A model generated the notes under the pieces. It was not told the DNA's origin and ran no database searches. It saw only the letters and a program-made list of their open reading frames with translations. Below are positions 46,598 through 54,975 of a stretch of 64,000 nt of DNA, one piece after another; position 1 is the stretch's first letter, and every line of letters begins with the position of its first letter. The DNA lies in NCBI RefSeq assembly GCF_900100845.1, contig NZ_FNFP01000010.1, positions 1-64,000 on the forward strand, read 5' to 3'. A program made the position numbers and the translations under genes. The stretch is from Natronincola ferrireducens. Its GTDB lineage: Bacteria > Bacillota > Clostridia > Peptostreptococcales > Natronincolaceae.

Positions 46598-48640
46598 ATG
46601 CCAATTATGCAGATAACCACAGGGGAAAATAATCATTATGATAGGCGGTACACTTATGATAGTGCGTATGGAGCTTTGCAGGTACAAATAGGTGGTGCCT
46701 ATCAAAGTGGTGGTGTAAAAAATGCAGTATTTAGAGGATTCATAAGATTTAACGGATTAACACAACTTCAAAATAAAGTAATTAACAGAGCAACATTAAA
46801 ATTTCATTTAGATTATCTAACTGAGCTGTTAACATTAAGGATAGGACATGTAACAAGCAACATAAATATAATGTCAATCAACAGCAGCAGTGGTATATCC
46901 TGGTCTATTTACGATACAAGAAATATAGCAACATCAAATGTAGGTCAATATGTGAATGTAGTATTAACTGGATTAATTAAAGATTTTGTGAATGGTGTTA
47001 CACCTACGGACATCATCATATTTCATCATCTTGATAACTACACATATATGGGCTTCGGAGGGGTAGGAGGTTTTTCTTCAGCAAATCCGCCTATTTTGGA
47101 AGTTGATTTTGATTACATACAACCCGTTTCTCCAACAAATTTAGTGCCGAACAACATTGCTTTACAAAGAGAAAAAGAAATCAAAGTCCAGTGGGAATTT
47201 AGGCCAGCGTTTGCCGAGGATACACAGACAGCTTTTGAATTAGAATACAGCCAAGATGGCGGAGAAAGTTGGACTAAAGTAACAGAAGTTACTCCAAGGA
47301 CGGATTATACCTTTTCTTATGCTTCGTTAACTACTGGATCCTTACGTTGGAGAGTGAGAACGAGAAATTCTGATAATCTTTGGTCTAGTTGGGTAAATGC
47401 CCAATTTACATGGACACAAATTCTCCCAACAAGGCCACAAAATTTAAATCCAGATGGTATACAAACTAACATCTTTCCTACTGCTACATGGGCATATAAT
47501 TCATACAATGAAGATGATGGACCTACAGCCTTTGAACTGGAGTATAGTAATGATGGGGGAATAACCTATACAACTGTCTTCCAAGTGACAAGTAATATGT
47601 CATATGCGTTCCCTATCTCATTAAGAGGTGGATTGATCAAATGGCGCGTAAGGGCTAAGAGTTCATATTTTAATCTCTTTACTCCTTGGTCAGAATATGC
47701 ATTATGGACCTACACAATACCCCCTCAAAATCCTATCTTTACAAGTGGCACTACATTTCCTACACCAGCTCCTTTGATTACTTGGAGTAGTCCTGACCAA
47801 GTATCTTTTGAATTAGAGATTATTAAAAATTCACAGTTAGTTTTTAAGACAGGGGAAAGGAATACGCAGCATAGAAATTACAAAATAGAAACATTTCTTG
47901 AAAACTATGAAACCTATACTATTAGACTGAGAGTGAAAAATGCTGTGCCTTTGTGGTCTGAATGGGTAGAACAACAAATATACATTGACTTCGTGCAAAC
48001 AGATCAACCAAATATTATTGCAACAGAGGATACAACTAAATTTGGTATTAGAATCAAAATAATTAATCCTGTAAGTGGAGTAACAAATGAAGTATGGCGA
48101 AGAAAAACGGGTACCACTGCCTGGGTAAGAATAGCAAAGAATATTCCTTTAAATGGCAGTCATAATGACTACATGATAGCTCCTGATGTATTTTATGATT
48201 ATAGGGTACGGTCTATAGATGAAGTAGGATATAGCGATAGTGATACAGTATCGAGAAGAATGTCTATGGTAGATAGTCAGCTTATGTCTACCACTAATAC
48301 ATCAAAATATGTAACATTAACTTGGAACCCAAGTAAAAGTGAGAAAAAGAATATACAGCAAAAACTAGTAAGATATGCTGGAAGAAATCATCCTTGTATG
48401 GTGTGGGGAGACGAGAAAGATTATAGCATGAATGTACGGTTTACCATTAAGGAGGAAGACCTCCTAGCATTAGATGAACTTCACCAGATGAAAGAAACTT
48501 TGCTGTATAGGGATAGTAGGGGGAGAAAGCAATATGTAACTATATTAGGTGGAATCAACATTGAAGATGAAATCCCTCATATGGACCTATATGTAGTATC
48601 TTTTAACTTGCAGGTAGTTAATTATGAGGAGGCGGTATAG
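46598..48640 (+). CDS. Multi-domain tail protein with Fn3 repeats and a Dit-like end
   Basis: 680 residues. Residues 1-170 form a beta-rich, DNRLRE-like module (TLKFHLDYL, NIMSIN...WSIYDT); about 175-470 are three fibronectin-III-like repeats (PTNLVPN, RPQNLNPDG starts with W-R-V-R motifs); the last about 110 residues (NHPCMVWGDEKDYSMNVRF) resemble a distal tail protein. No separate Dit gene is seen, so this may fuse Dit with carbohydrate-binding parts. Confidence 0.7.
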   Translation: MPIMQITTGENNHYDRRYTYDSAYGALQVQIGGAYQSGGVKNAVFRGFIRFNGLTQLQNKVINRATLKFHLDYLTELLTLRIGHVTSNINIMSINSSSGISWSIYDTRNIATSNVGQYVNVVLTGLIKDFVNGVTPTDIIIFHHLDNYTYMGFGGVGGFSSANPPILEVDFDYIQPVSPTNLVPNNIALQREKEIKVQWEFRPAFAEDTQTAFELEYSQDGGESWTKVTEVTPRTDYTFSYASLTTGSLRWRVRTRNSDNLWSSWVNAQFTWTQILPTRPQNLNPDGIQTNIFPTATWAYNSYNEDDGPTAFELEYSNDGGITYTTVFQVTSNMSYAFPISLRGGLIKWRVRAKSSYFNLFTPWSEYALWTYTIPPQNPIFTSGTTFPTPAPLITWSSPDQVSFELEIIKNSQLVFKTGERNTQHRNYKIETFLENYETYTIRLRVKNAVPLWSEWVEQQIYIDFVQTDQPNIIATEDTTKFGIRIKIINPVSGVTNEVWRRKTGTTAWVRIAKNIPLNGSHNDYMIAPDVFYDYRVRSIDEVGYSDSDTVSRRMSMVDSQLMSTTNTSKYVTLTWNPSKSEKKNIQQKLVRYAGRNHPCMVWGDEKDYSMNVRFTIKEEDLLALDELHQMKETLLYRDSRGRKQYVTILGGINIEDEIPHMDLYVVSFNLQVVNYEEAV

Positions 48641-49743
48641 TGCTTTCCTTAGAAAGAAACGGATATAGTGAGGAAGAAGTTAAAGAAATTCTGCATGCTT
48701 CAAATAGGCAGGAAGGATTTAGATATAGACTCTTAGATAAAGATGAAATTGAAAAAGGATGGTTAGATACAGTACAGAGGTCAAGGATTAGCTATAGTAG
48801 TCTAGCTAAAATTAAAAGAAGTGCAAATATAACAATGATTGAGGATAATACAGTAGATTATCTTAATGATAGGATCCAGCCCTGGATAGATATAACCGCT
48901 ATGGGGAAAACGGTCAGTTTCCCTATGGGGGTTTTTTTATTAAATTCTCCTAAACGTGAAGATGATAAGAATGTCATTTTTAGAGAGATTGAGGCCTATG
49001 ATAAACTACAGATTTTAGAGGAAGATAGCTTTGAAGAGCGTTATTTTATACCTGCAGGTGAGAATTATGTCAATGCCATATCTTCAATAATTATGAGTGC
49101 TGGGGAGACTTCTATACAAATTACGCCAACTACACTAACTACACTAACAGATAAAGAATTTGATTTAGAGCTTACAAAGCTAGATATTATTAATAAGCTT
49201 CTAGAGGAATTAAATTATTACTCCTTAAGAGTAGATGTTGAGGGTAATTATGTATCAGAACCTTACATTGAGCCTAGCGCAAAGCCGATTGATTATGTCT
49301 ATAGAACAGATAAAAAATCGGTGATTGTTGCTGGAGCTTCTGAAGATATTGACTTGTACAGCGTAAAAAATGTGTTTGTAGTGTTTGTAGATAACCCAGA
49401 TAAACCGCCTTTAAGGTCTATATACGTGAATGATAATCCTAATAGTATTACATCAACAGAATCGAGGGGGAGGAGATTGGCTGATGTCAGGAGACTAGAG
49501 GATATAGCAGACCAATCTGCCCTCGATTCTTACACTAGAAGAATTGCTATTAATGCTACAAATATCTATAGCCATATAACTTTTCCAACAGCGATTATGC
49601 CTATGCATGATTACTTAGATACACTTCAAATACAATACTCTCCCCTTGGAGTAAGCGATATATACCAGGAGACATCATGGGAAATTGACCTGCAGGTAGG
49701 TGGGGAGATGAGGCATACAGTTAGAAAGGTGGTATATCTATGA
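48640..49743 (+). CDS. Tail-associated baseplate hub protein
   Basis: 367 residues, Tal/gp27-like hub in sequence position and beta-rich layout; no peptidase motif seen. GTG start overlaps the preceding stop by one base; its own stop overlaps the next start by 4. Confidence 0.7.
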   Translation: MLSLERNGYSEEEVKEILHASNRQEGFRYRLLDKDEIEKGWLDTVQRSRISYSSLAKIKRSANITMIEDNTVDYLNDRIQPWIDITAMGKTVSFPMGVFLLNSPKREDDKNVIFREIEAYDKLQILEEDSFEERYFIPAGENYVNAISSIIMSAGETSIQITPTTLTTLTDKEFDLELTKLDIINKLLEELNYYSLRVDVEGNYVSEPYIEPSAKPIDYVYRTDKKSVIVAGASEDIDLYSVKNVFVVFVDNPDKPPLRSIYVNDNPNSITSTESRGRRLADVRRLEDIADQSALDSYTRRIAINATNIYSHITFPTAIMPMHDYLDTLQIQYSPLGVSDIYQETSWEIDLQVGGEMRHTVRKVVYL

Positions 49744-49928
49744 CTACGTATAAAACAGCTACAGTTTTTAATATCAATGCCCAAGGAATACGTGTCACTT
49801 TTGCTGGTGAGACTACCCCAACATTAAAAAGATATAAAAGATTAAGTAGCTATAGCCCTACAGTAGGTGATAGGGTCCTGATGGTAGAAGTCAGTGGAAC
49901 ATATATTATACTTGGGAAGATAGAATAG
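49740..49928 (+). CDS. Small OB-fold-like baseplate protein
   Basis: 62 residues, TATVFNINAQGIRVTFAGE, then GDRVLMVEVSGTYIILGKI: a short five-stranded beta pattern like the OB part of tail spikes. Coupled to its neighbour through ATGA. Confidence 0.6.
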   Translation: MTTYKTATVFNINAQGIRVTFAGETTPTLKRYKRLSSYSPTVGDRVLMVEVSGTYIILGKIE

Positions 49929-49938
49929 AGGTGATAGT

Positions 49939-51060
49939 ATGAAGGAATTTAATTTAACGTTAGGTGTTATGGAGGCTCTCAAGGTTCTCCCTTTTGAAAT
50001 AGTGAGTCAAGATTTAAACAGCAACAAACTCAATATAACTCTTGTTAAAGATGGCACCCTAGAACCTTATACGCTATCCGGAACAACCGTAGTACTATAT
50101 TTTAAGCGTGAGGATGATGAAAGGTATCAGCAGTATGCAACGATTACTAATGCAGCACAGGGACAGATAGAGATTGTTCTTGATGTAGATATAATTGCAA
50201 AGAGAGGAAATGTATTTGCTGAGGTAGCTGTTTATACTGGTGAAGAAATGAAATGTACCAGTCAGTTATTCGGCTTTAGGGTTAGAGATAGCATTAATAA
50301 TGCTGAAACCCATGTGTCAGGCAATGCTTTACCTGATTATCGTAGGGAAATGCAAAGACTAGAAACCATTTTAGATAATCTAATTATTTCAGCTGGAGAC
50401 AGTAATCCTGAAATCGTTGCTGCTAGGTATAGTTTTCTAGAAGGTATGACATTTACCACACTTGGAGATAGACTTGATTTCATTGAATCAAAAACTGAGG
50501 GACATATTAATAAAAAAATTGAAAATGAAGGCATTCATGGAATTAGAGTGGAAGAAGGAGAACTTGAATTTCTTGTAGACAATGTTTGGAAGAGAGTTTC
50601 AGGAATGGAACCACATGGCAATGATTTTCATGATCCTGCTTTCGAAACCAAGGCCGACGCTGATGCGCATAAGGCAGAAAGTGCGTCTAAACATATTAAA
50701 GAAAGCGGAAGTAATGCAAATGGAAAATATATTAAGTTTGATGATGGGACAATGATATGCTCAATTAAAGATTTTCGATTAAACACTATAAACGGTAGTA
50801 GTGGTGCAACTGACATACGAAACACATGGACATTTCCTGCATTGTTTGTAGATAACAATATAATTGTACATATGACAGGTGGTACAGCAGCTAGATTAGG
50901 TTCGGAAACACAGACTTCTGATTCTTTTGTTATTGCAGGATCTACAAGAGCTGTACCTACGCCTTCGACCTGTATATGCAGTGTATTTCAGAGAGAAATT
51001 GATTTTTTTGCTGGTAATTATATTGATCAGCATTTGTTAGCAACAGGGAGGTGGAAGTAA
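49939..51060 (+). CDS. Baseplate upper / receptor-binding protein
   Basis: 373 residues. N-terminal BppU-type domain (VVLYFKREDDERYQQYATIT, about 1-125), coiled-coil linker, then a variable C-terminal domain after DFHDPAFETKADADAHK, likely the cell-surface binder. Confidence 0.75.
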   Translation: MKEFNLTLGVMEALKVLPFEIVSQDLNSNKLNITLVKDGTLEPYTLSGTTVVLYFKREDDERYQQYATITNAAQGQIEIVLDVDIIAKRGNVFAEVAVYTGEEMKCTSQLFGFRVRDSINNAETHVSGNALPDYRREMQRLETILDNLIISAGDSNPEIVAARYSFLEGMTFTTLGDRLDFIESKTEGHINKKIENEGIHGIRVEEGELEFLVDNVWKRVSGMEPHGNDFHDPAFETKADADAHKAESASKHIKESGSNANGKYIKFDDGTMICSIKDFRLNTINGSSGATDIRNTWTFPALFVDNNIIVHMTGGTAARLGSETQTSDSFVIAGSTRAVPTPSTCICSVFQREIDFFAGNYIDQHLLATGRWK

Positions 51061-51338
51061 TGATTAGCTTAAATCACACTCCACAAAGAGCTGAGATGAA
51101 AGCAGAATATGTAATAGAAAATGATGTTTTAACAGTGACTATTGGTGAATCAACAGAAATATTTGATTTTACAGGACTATCAGAAGGCATAGCAGAGGAA
51201 ATAATTGTTGAAATATTACCTATTAACCCTATTGTATCAGCAGAAAAAACAGGCGATGTAATCACTGTAACTGTAATTAGGTTTTATGATGCAGAAGAAA
51301 AGCACTTATTTGAGGCAGGTGAAGTTAATGAAGATTAA
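51060..51338 (+). CDS. Hypothetical tail-region protein
   Basis: 92 residues, beta-rich and acidic. ATG overlaps the preceding stop (TAATG); GGGAGGTGG upstream. In other phages proteins here are small fibre accessory factors; not recognised. Confidence 0.6.
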   Translation: MISLNHTPQRAEMKAEYVIENDVLTVTIGESTEIFDFTGLSEGIAEEIIVEILPINPIVSAEKTGDVITVTVIRFYDAEEKHLFEAGEVNED

Positions 51339-51486
51339 GTGGAAGACTAAATCTCAAATAGAGCAGGAAAAATTAGAACAAGAACAAAAGAAAGCTAAAA
51401 AAGAAAAGTTTAAAGGTAAGAGTTTATTAGCTAAAGATAAAGACGAATTACTAGAACAAATAGCAAAGGACTTAGGTTATCTTTAA
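51328..51486 (+). CDS. Small highly charged tail-region protein
   Basis: 52 residues, MKIKWKTKSQIEQEKLEQEQ at the start, coiled-coil; XkdX-like position at the end of the fibre genes. Overlaps the preceding gene by 11 bases. Unknown. Confidence 0.55.
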   Translation: MKIKWKTKSQIEQEKLEQEQKKAKKEKFKGKSLLAKDKDELLEQIAKDLGYL

Positions 51487-51541
51487 GTCGGATTAGGAAA
51501 TTTTTGCGACATAAATTAATGGTAAAATCTTCTTAAAATGG

Positions 51542-51570
51542 TTGTTTTCGGAACATATGTTTGGTATAAT
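51542..51570 (+). promoter_or_regulatory. LexA-controlled promoter of the Xer-like recombinase
   Basis: TTGTTT (51542-51547), 17-base spacer, perfect TATAAT (51565-51570). The spacer holds GAACATATGTTT (51551-51562), an SOS box of the form GAAC-N4-GTTY. Confidence 0.8.
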
Positions 51571-51670
51571 ATAGGTAGTATCAAAAACAGAGAAAAGAGC
51601 CGCAACTCGGACAAAGTTAACCGGCTCTTTTCAATACCATCTCACATAGGAGATTTGCCTATATTATACC
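51563..51670. repeat. 13-bp perfect inverted repeat carrying two -10 elements
   Basis: GGTATAATATAGG (51563-51575) and its exact complement CCTATATTATACC (51658-51670), 82 bases apart. Each arm contains the TATAAT of one of two facing promoters. Confidence 0.85.
51592..51632. terminator. Bidirectional terminator between facing promoters
   Basis: Perfect 11-bp stem GAAAAGAGCCG (51592-51602) / CGGCTCTTTTC (51622-51632). Rightward it ends CTTTTC; leftward it is followed by CTCTGTTTTT, a better U-run. Confidence 0.75.
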
Positions 51671-51714
51671 ATCATTTTACAATTTAATCAATAAAAATTT
51701 AGTCTCCTATGTGA
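51642..51714. repeat. 12-bp perfect inverted repeat enclosing a leftward promoter
   Basis: TCACATAGGAGA (51642-51653) and TCTCCTATGTGA (51703-51714). The 49-base interior contains a complete leftward promoter (51663-51691). The right arm can alternatively pair with the recombinase ribosome site. Confidence 0.82.
51663..51691 (-). promoter_or_regulatory. Leftward promoter facing the LexA promoter
   Basis: On the minus strand TTGATT (51686-51691), 17-base spacer, perfect TATAAT (51663-51668). As the sequence stands its transcript would run left for about 75 bases into the terminator at 51592-51632. Confidence 0.6.
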
Positions 51715-51735
51715 AGAACATAGGGGGAGATTGTA

Positions 51736-52734
51736 TTGAAAAAAGAAGAAGCTATTATTAGAATCGTAGGGAAAATTGACTTAGAGTACGATGGCATAGT
51801 AGATCAACAGAAGGTTAGATCCATTATTGAAGAAGTTTTATATGATTATGAACTTGTCTCAACGTCTAGAGAGCTTGTTATTGTTAATGATATGCATGAT
51901 AAGATCATGTTATATCTAGCAACTAGGAAAATTGATGGACTGGCAAAGAGAACGCTTGAGGCATACAGCCGGCATTTAAACAGATTTGCCCATTATATGA
52001 GGAAGAATATTGAAGATATCAATGCTATGGATATCAGAATGTACTTAGCCTCATATTCTAAAACTGGTGTGAAAAATACAACTCTAGCAACGGAAATTAA
52101 CTATCTAAGAGGATTTTTTAAATGGCTAAAAAGCGAAGAATACATTGATAAAAATCCTATGGACAAAATTAAAACAATTAAAGTCGAGAAGAGATTAAGA
52201 GATGCTTTAACTATTGAAGAATTAGAAAAGATTAGAGATGCTTGTGAAACTTATCGACAACGTGCCCTTGTTGAATTTTTCTATTCTACTGGATGTAGAT
52301 TGGAAGAAGTAGAGAAGTTAAATAAAGAAGATATTGATTGGCAGAATTTAAAACTTAAAGTTATAGGCAAAGGCAACAAGCAAAGGGTTGTATATCTTAG
52401 TCCTAAAGCTAAAGTATACATCCAAAAGTATCTTATGAGTAGATTAGATACTTGCGAAGCTTTGTTTGTAACAGAAAGAAACCCTATATCAAGACTAGGT
52501 AGGAGAAGTATTCAGAGAGAGTTCAATAAATTAGCTAATTTAGCAGCATTATCTAGGAGAGTCTATCCCCATCTGATGAGGCATACGACTGCTACAAACT
52601 TGTTAAATGGAGGTGCTGATTTAGTTACTGTACAACAGGTATTAGGACACCAAGATCCATCTACTACTTTAGTGTATGCGAAAATTTCTGACAAAAACGT
52701 CGAACATGAATATAGAAAAAACATGATCCAATAA
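51736..52734 (+). CDS. Xer-like tyrosine recombinase
   Basis: 332 residues: N-terminal extra about 60 residues, SAM-like core-binding domain (about 60-150), catalytic domain with R in STGCRLEEVEKL, HLMRHTTATN, GHQDPSTTLVYAKI. TTG start after AGGGGGAG. It has its own LexA-box promoter and terminator, apart from the structural and lysis genes. It is distinct from the rpsI-specific integrase; substrate could be the adjacent inverted repeats, phage dimers or an unknown site. Confidence 0.9.
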   Translation: MKKEEAIIRIVGKIDLEYDGIVDQQKVRSIIEEVLYDYELVSTSRELVIVNDMHDKIMLYLATRKIDGLAKRTLEAYSRHLNRFAHYMRKNIEDINAMDIRMYLASYSKTGVKNTTLATEINYLRGFFKWLKSEEYIDKNPMDKIKTIKVEKRLRDALTIEELEKIRDACETYRQRALVEFFYSTGCRLEEVEKLNKEDIDWQNLKLKVIGKGNKQRVVYLSPKAKVYIQKYLMSRLDTCEALFVTERNPISRLGRRSIQREFNKLANLAALSRRVYPHLMRHTTATNLLNGGADLVTVQQVLGHQDPSTTLVYAKISDKNVEHEYRKNMIQ

Positions 52735-52763
52735 CACCCTCAGGGGTGTTATTTTATTTTTAA
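52730..52763 (+). terminator. Terminator of the Xer-like recombinase
   Basis: AATAACACCC (52730-52739) pairs with GGGTGTTATT (52744-52753), then TTATTTTT. Begins inside the stop codon region. Confidence 0.88.
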
Positions 52764-52780
52764 GAAAGCAGGTGAAGAGA

Positions 52781-54127
52781 ATGAATCCATTAATAGTTAT
52801 CAGTGCCGGTCATGGAGGAAGTGATCCAGGAGCGGTTGCAAATGGAATGCTCGAAAAAGACTATACGCTTTTAATTTCTTTGTATCAGTATAAAAGATTC
52901 AAAGAGTCAGGGGTACCTGTTTCCCTTGTAAGGGATTGGGATATTGCTTTAGGCAATGTACTAAGAGCATCAATGGTTAAAAATAGTGGTGCTAAATACT
53001 GCATAGACAATCACTGCAATGCTGCAGTTAGCACTTCTGCTCAAGGGGTAGAAGTAATCCACAGTATCCATAATGATGGTAAGCTAGCCCATGCTATAGT
53101 AGAGGCTTTAGCAGCAGAGGGCATACCTAAAAGGGCAACACCTGTTTATTGTAGATCATTGCCTAATAATTCTAAGCAGGATTATTATTTTATGCATCGA
53201 TGGACAGGCAATGTTCAGACCAATATCATAGAATATGATTTCATTTCAAATACACAAGGAGCACAAAGGATAAAGGAAAATTGGGAAAGATATGCTGAAG
53301 CTGTAGTTAGGGCTTATTGTTTATTCCTTAATATTCCTTATAAGGCACCTATAGTAAAGGTAGATAATGACCCTATCTTAGAATGGGCTAAGAGGCAAGG
53401 CTATAATATTGCTAAAGCTGATGACAAAATAACCTATAGGGAATTATGGGAAGTCCTCTACGGAACATTACAGATAGAGGAACCGAAAGAGAAACCGAAA
53501 GAAGAACCAAAGGGGGAACTAAGAGAAATGAAACATTACAAAATTGCTTTAACTGACGTTGTGGAAGTAGATCCACTGGCCCTAAAAGTATCCGTACAGG
53601 ACATGGTCGCAAACAGAATTAATTTATCTAACTTTGTTACCAGCGGGTATCAGTGGCACCATGAAAATGGAACTACTTATCCTTTGGGGATATTGGTTAG
53701 CGAAGGAAGAGTTATAAATGATAGACAGCCTCATGGTAAACCAGCAGGAACATTAATCGTATACAAGAACGGTTCTGTAGCGGTTAAAGAACTCTTAAGC
53801 ATTAAAGGGGAAAAAGATGTATGGTTTGCGGTAAGCGGGTGCGGAATCCTGCCAACTATCAATATGGCATCAGCAGGGTTTGTAGGGGCATACTCTGATA
53901 TTGCTAGGAGTACGGATCGTCCAGTGATTGGTTATAATCCGGAAAAGAAAAAGATAGTTATTGCAGTAAGGCCTAGCAGCGACATTAACAGAGGACAGTT
54001 AACACTTAAAAATCTAGGGTGCACGATGGGGATCACCTTGGATGGTGGGGGATCTACGGTATTAAAGGTAGGTGGCAAATTAATAAAATCAACTACAAGA
54101 CGATTATATTCTGTAATCACTTGGTAA
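52781..54127 (+). CDS. Endolysin: amidase fused to a phosphodiester glycosidase domain
   Basis: 448 residues. N-terminal Amidase_3 domain (about 1-180) with zinc ligands H in SAGHGGSDPGA, E in GMLEKDY, H in CIDNHCNA and catalytic E in IIEYDF; Lys/Glu/Pro linker near 232-250; C-terminal NAGPA-type phosphodiester glycosidase domain (about 258-448) with VRPSSDINRGQ and LDGGGSTVLKV. ATG 52781 after GCAGGTG. The second domain is unusual in an endolysin. Confidence 0.85.
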   Translation: MNPLIVISAGHGGSDPGAVANGMLEKDYTLLISLYQYKRFKESGVPVSLVRDWDIALGNVLRASMVKNSGAKYCIDNHCNAAVSTSAQGVEVIHSIHNDGKLAHAIVEALAAEGIPKRATPVYCRSLPNNSKQDYYFMHRWTGNVQTNIIEYDFISNTQGAQRIKENWERYAEAVVRAYCLFLNIPYKAPIVKVDNDPILEWAKRQGYNIAKADDKITYRELWEVLYGTLQIEEPKEKPKEEPKGELREMKHYKIALTDVVEVDPLALKVSVQDMVANRINLSNFVTSGYQWHHENGTTYPLGILVSEGRVINDRQPHGKPAGTLIVYKNGSVAVKELLSIKGEKDVWFAVSGCGILPTINMASAGFVGAYSDIARSTDRPVIGYNPEKKKIVIAVRPSSDINRGQLTLKNLGCTMGITLDGGGSTVLKVGGKLIKSTTRRLYSVITW

Positions 54128-54138
54128 GGAGGGATAAA

Positions 54139-54537
54139 ATGAACTATAAACAAATCATTAACACAACAATAGCAGCCCTTGGAACGACTTTAACGTACTT
54201 AATAGGAGGGTGGGATGCTATCTTGAAGATTTTAGCTGTCTTGATGATCATTGACTATTTGACAGGACTAATGAAGGCATATAAAAACAAGAATGTAGCA
54301 AGCGACATTGGATTCAATGGCCTGTTAAAAAAGGCAGCTATATTATTAGTAATTATATTAGCACATCAACTAGACTTAGTCATTAATGGAGATACGCCTA
54401 TTTTTAGGACAATAGCTTGCTACTTTTATATAGCCAATGAGGGAATCTCTGTGACTGAGAACGTGGCCTTGCTGGGTGTCCCTTTACCAAGTGGGATTAC
54501 AGAAGCTTTAAATAAATTAAAGGAAAGCAACAACTAA
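54139..54537 (+). CDS. Holin, TcdE/holin_4 family
   Basis: 132 residues; three hydrophobic segments (about 27-48, 64-82, 84-105 region) and the family motif ILKILAVLMIIDYLTGLMKAY. ATG 54139 after TAAGGAGGG. Makes the membrane lesion that releases the endolysin; here it follows rather than precedes the endolysin gene. Confidence 0.9.
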   Translation: MNYKQIINTTIAALGTTLTYLIGGWDAILKILAVLMIIDYLTGLMKAYKNKNVASDIGFNGLLKKAAILLVIILAHQLDLVINGDTPIFRTIACYFYIANEGISVTENVALLGVPLPSGITEALNKLKESNN

Positions 54538-54544
54538 GCAACTA

Positions 54545-54575
54545 AGGCTGGGGAAACCCAGCTCTCTTATTTTTG
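54545..54575 (+). terminator. Terminator after the lysis genes
   Basis: GCTGGG-GAAA-CCCAGC, then CTCTTATTTTT; closes the late transcription unit. Confidence 0.82.
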
Positions 54576-54578
54576 CCC

Positions 54579-54607
54579 TTTACACAGAACATATGTTCTG
54601 ATATAAT
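54579..54607 (+). promoter_or_regulatory. LexA-box promoter of the LexA-like gene
   Basis: TTTACA (54579-54584), 17-base spacer, perfect TATAAT (54602-54607). The spacer is almost entirely a perfect 16-bp palindrome CAGAACATATGTTCTG (54585-54600), the best SOS box in the window. Confidence 0.88.
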
Positions 54608-54659
54608 TATAGAAAGCATTGCAAATGGCTATTATTCAAGATTTAAAAGGGGGATCTCT

Positions 54660-54896
54660 ATGATTAGTAATAAGCAGCTTCAAATATTAAAAGCCATATC
54701 TGAATATATCAAAGCTAATGAAATTAGTCCTACAATAAGGGAGATTTGCAAGCTAGTAAATCTGAAATCTACTGCTACTGTATCTAGTCACCTAGTGACA
54801 TTGCAGAAATTAGGGTATATAGAGAAAATCCAAGCGAGCCCTCGAGCAATTAGGTTAACAGATGATGGAAAGCAAACTATAGCTTATCAAAGTTAG
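54660..54896 (+). CDS. Stand-alone LexA DNA-binding domain protein
   Basis: 78 residues that correspond to the winged-helix N-terminal domain of LexA (MISNKQLQILKAISEYIKAN, then SPTIREICKLVNLKSTATVSSHL and GYIEKIQASPRAIRL). The C-terminal self-cleaving peptidase/dimerisation domain is absent. AAAAGGGGGA precedes ATG 54660. Because its own promoter carries a LexA box, it is probably SOS-induced; unable to self-cleave, it may bind LexA boxes and damp or time the response (inference). Confidence 0.85.
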   Translation: MISNKQLQILKAISEYIKANEISPTIREICKLVNLKSTATVSSHLVTLQKLGYIEKIQASPRAIRLTDDGKQTIAYQS

Positions 54897-54975
54897 TTTT
54901 TGTCGGAATTTTTGTGAAGGAATTACCCATCAAATGACTAATACATATAGTATACTAAAGATAAGGTGGGGTATT

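Noticed and set aside
49939-51060. Diversity-generating retroelement or invertible tail-fibre cassette
   Set aside because: No reverse transcriptase, template repeat or alternative fibre end was seen near the receptor-binding gene.
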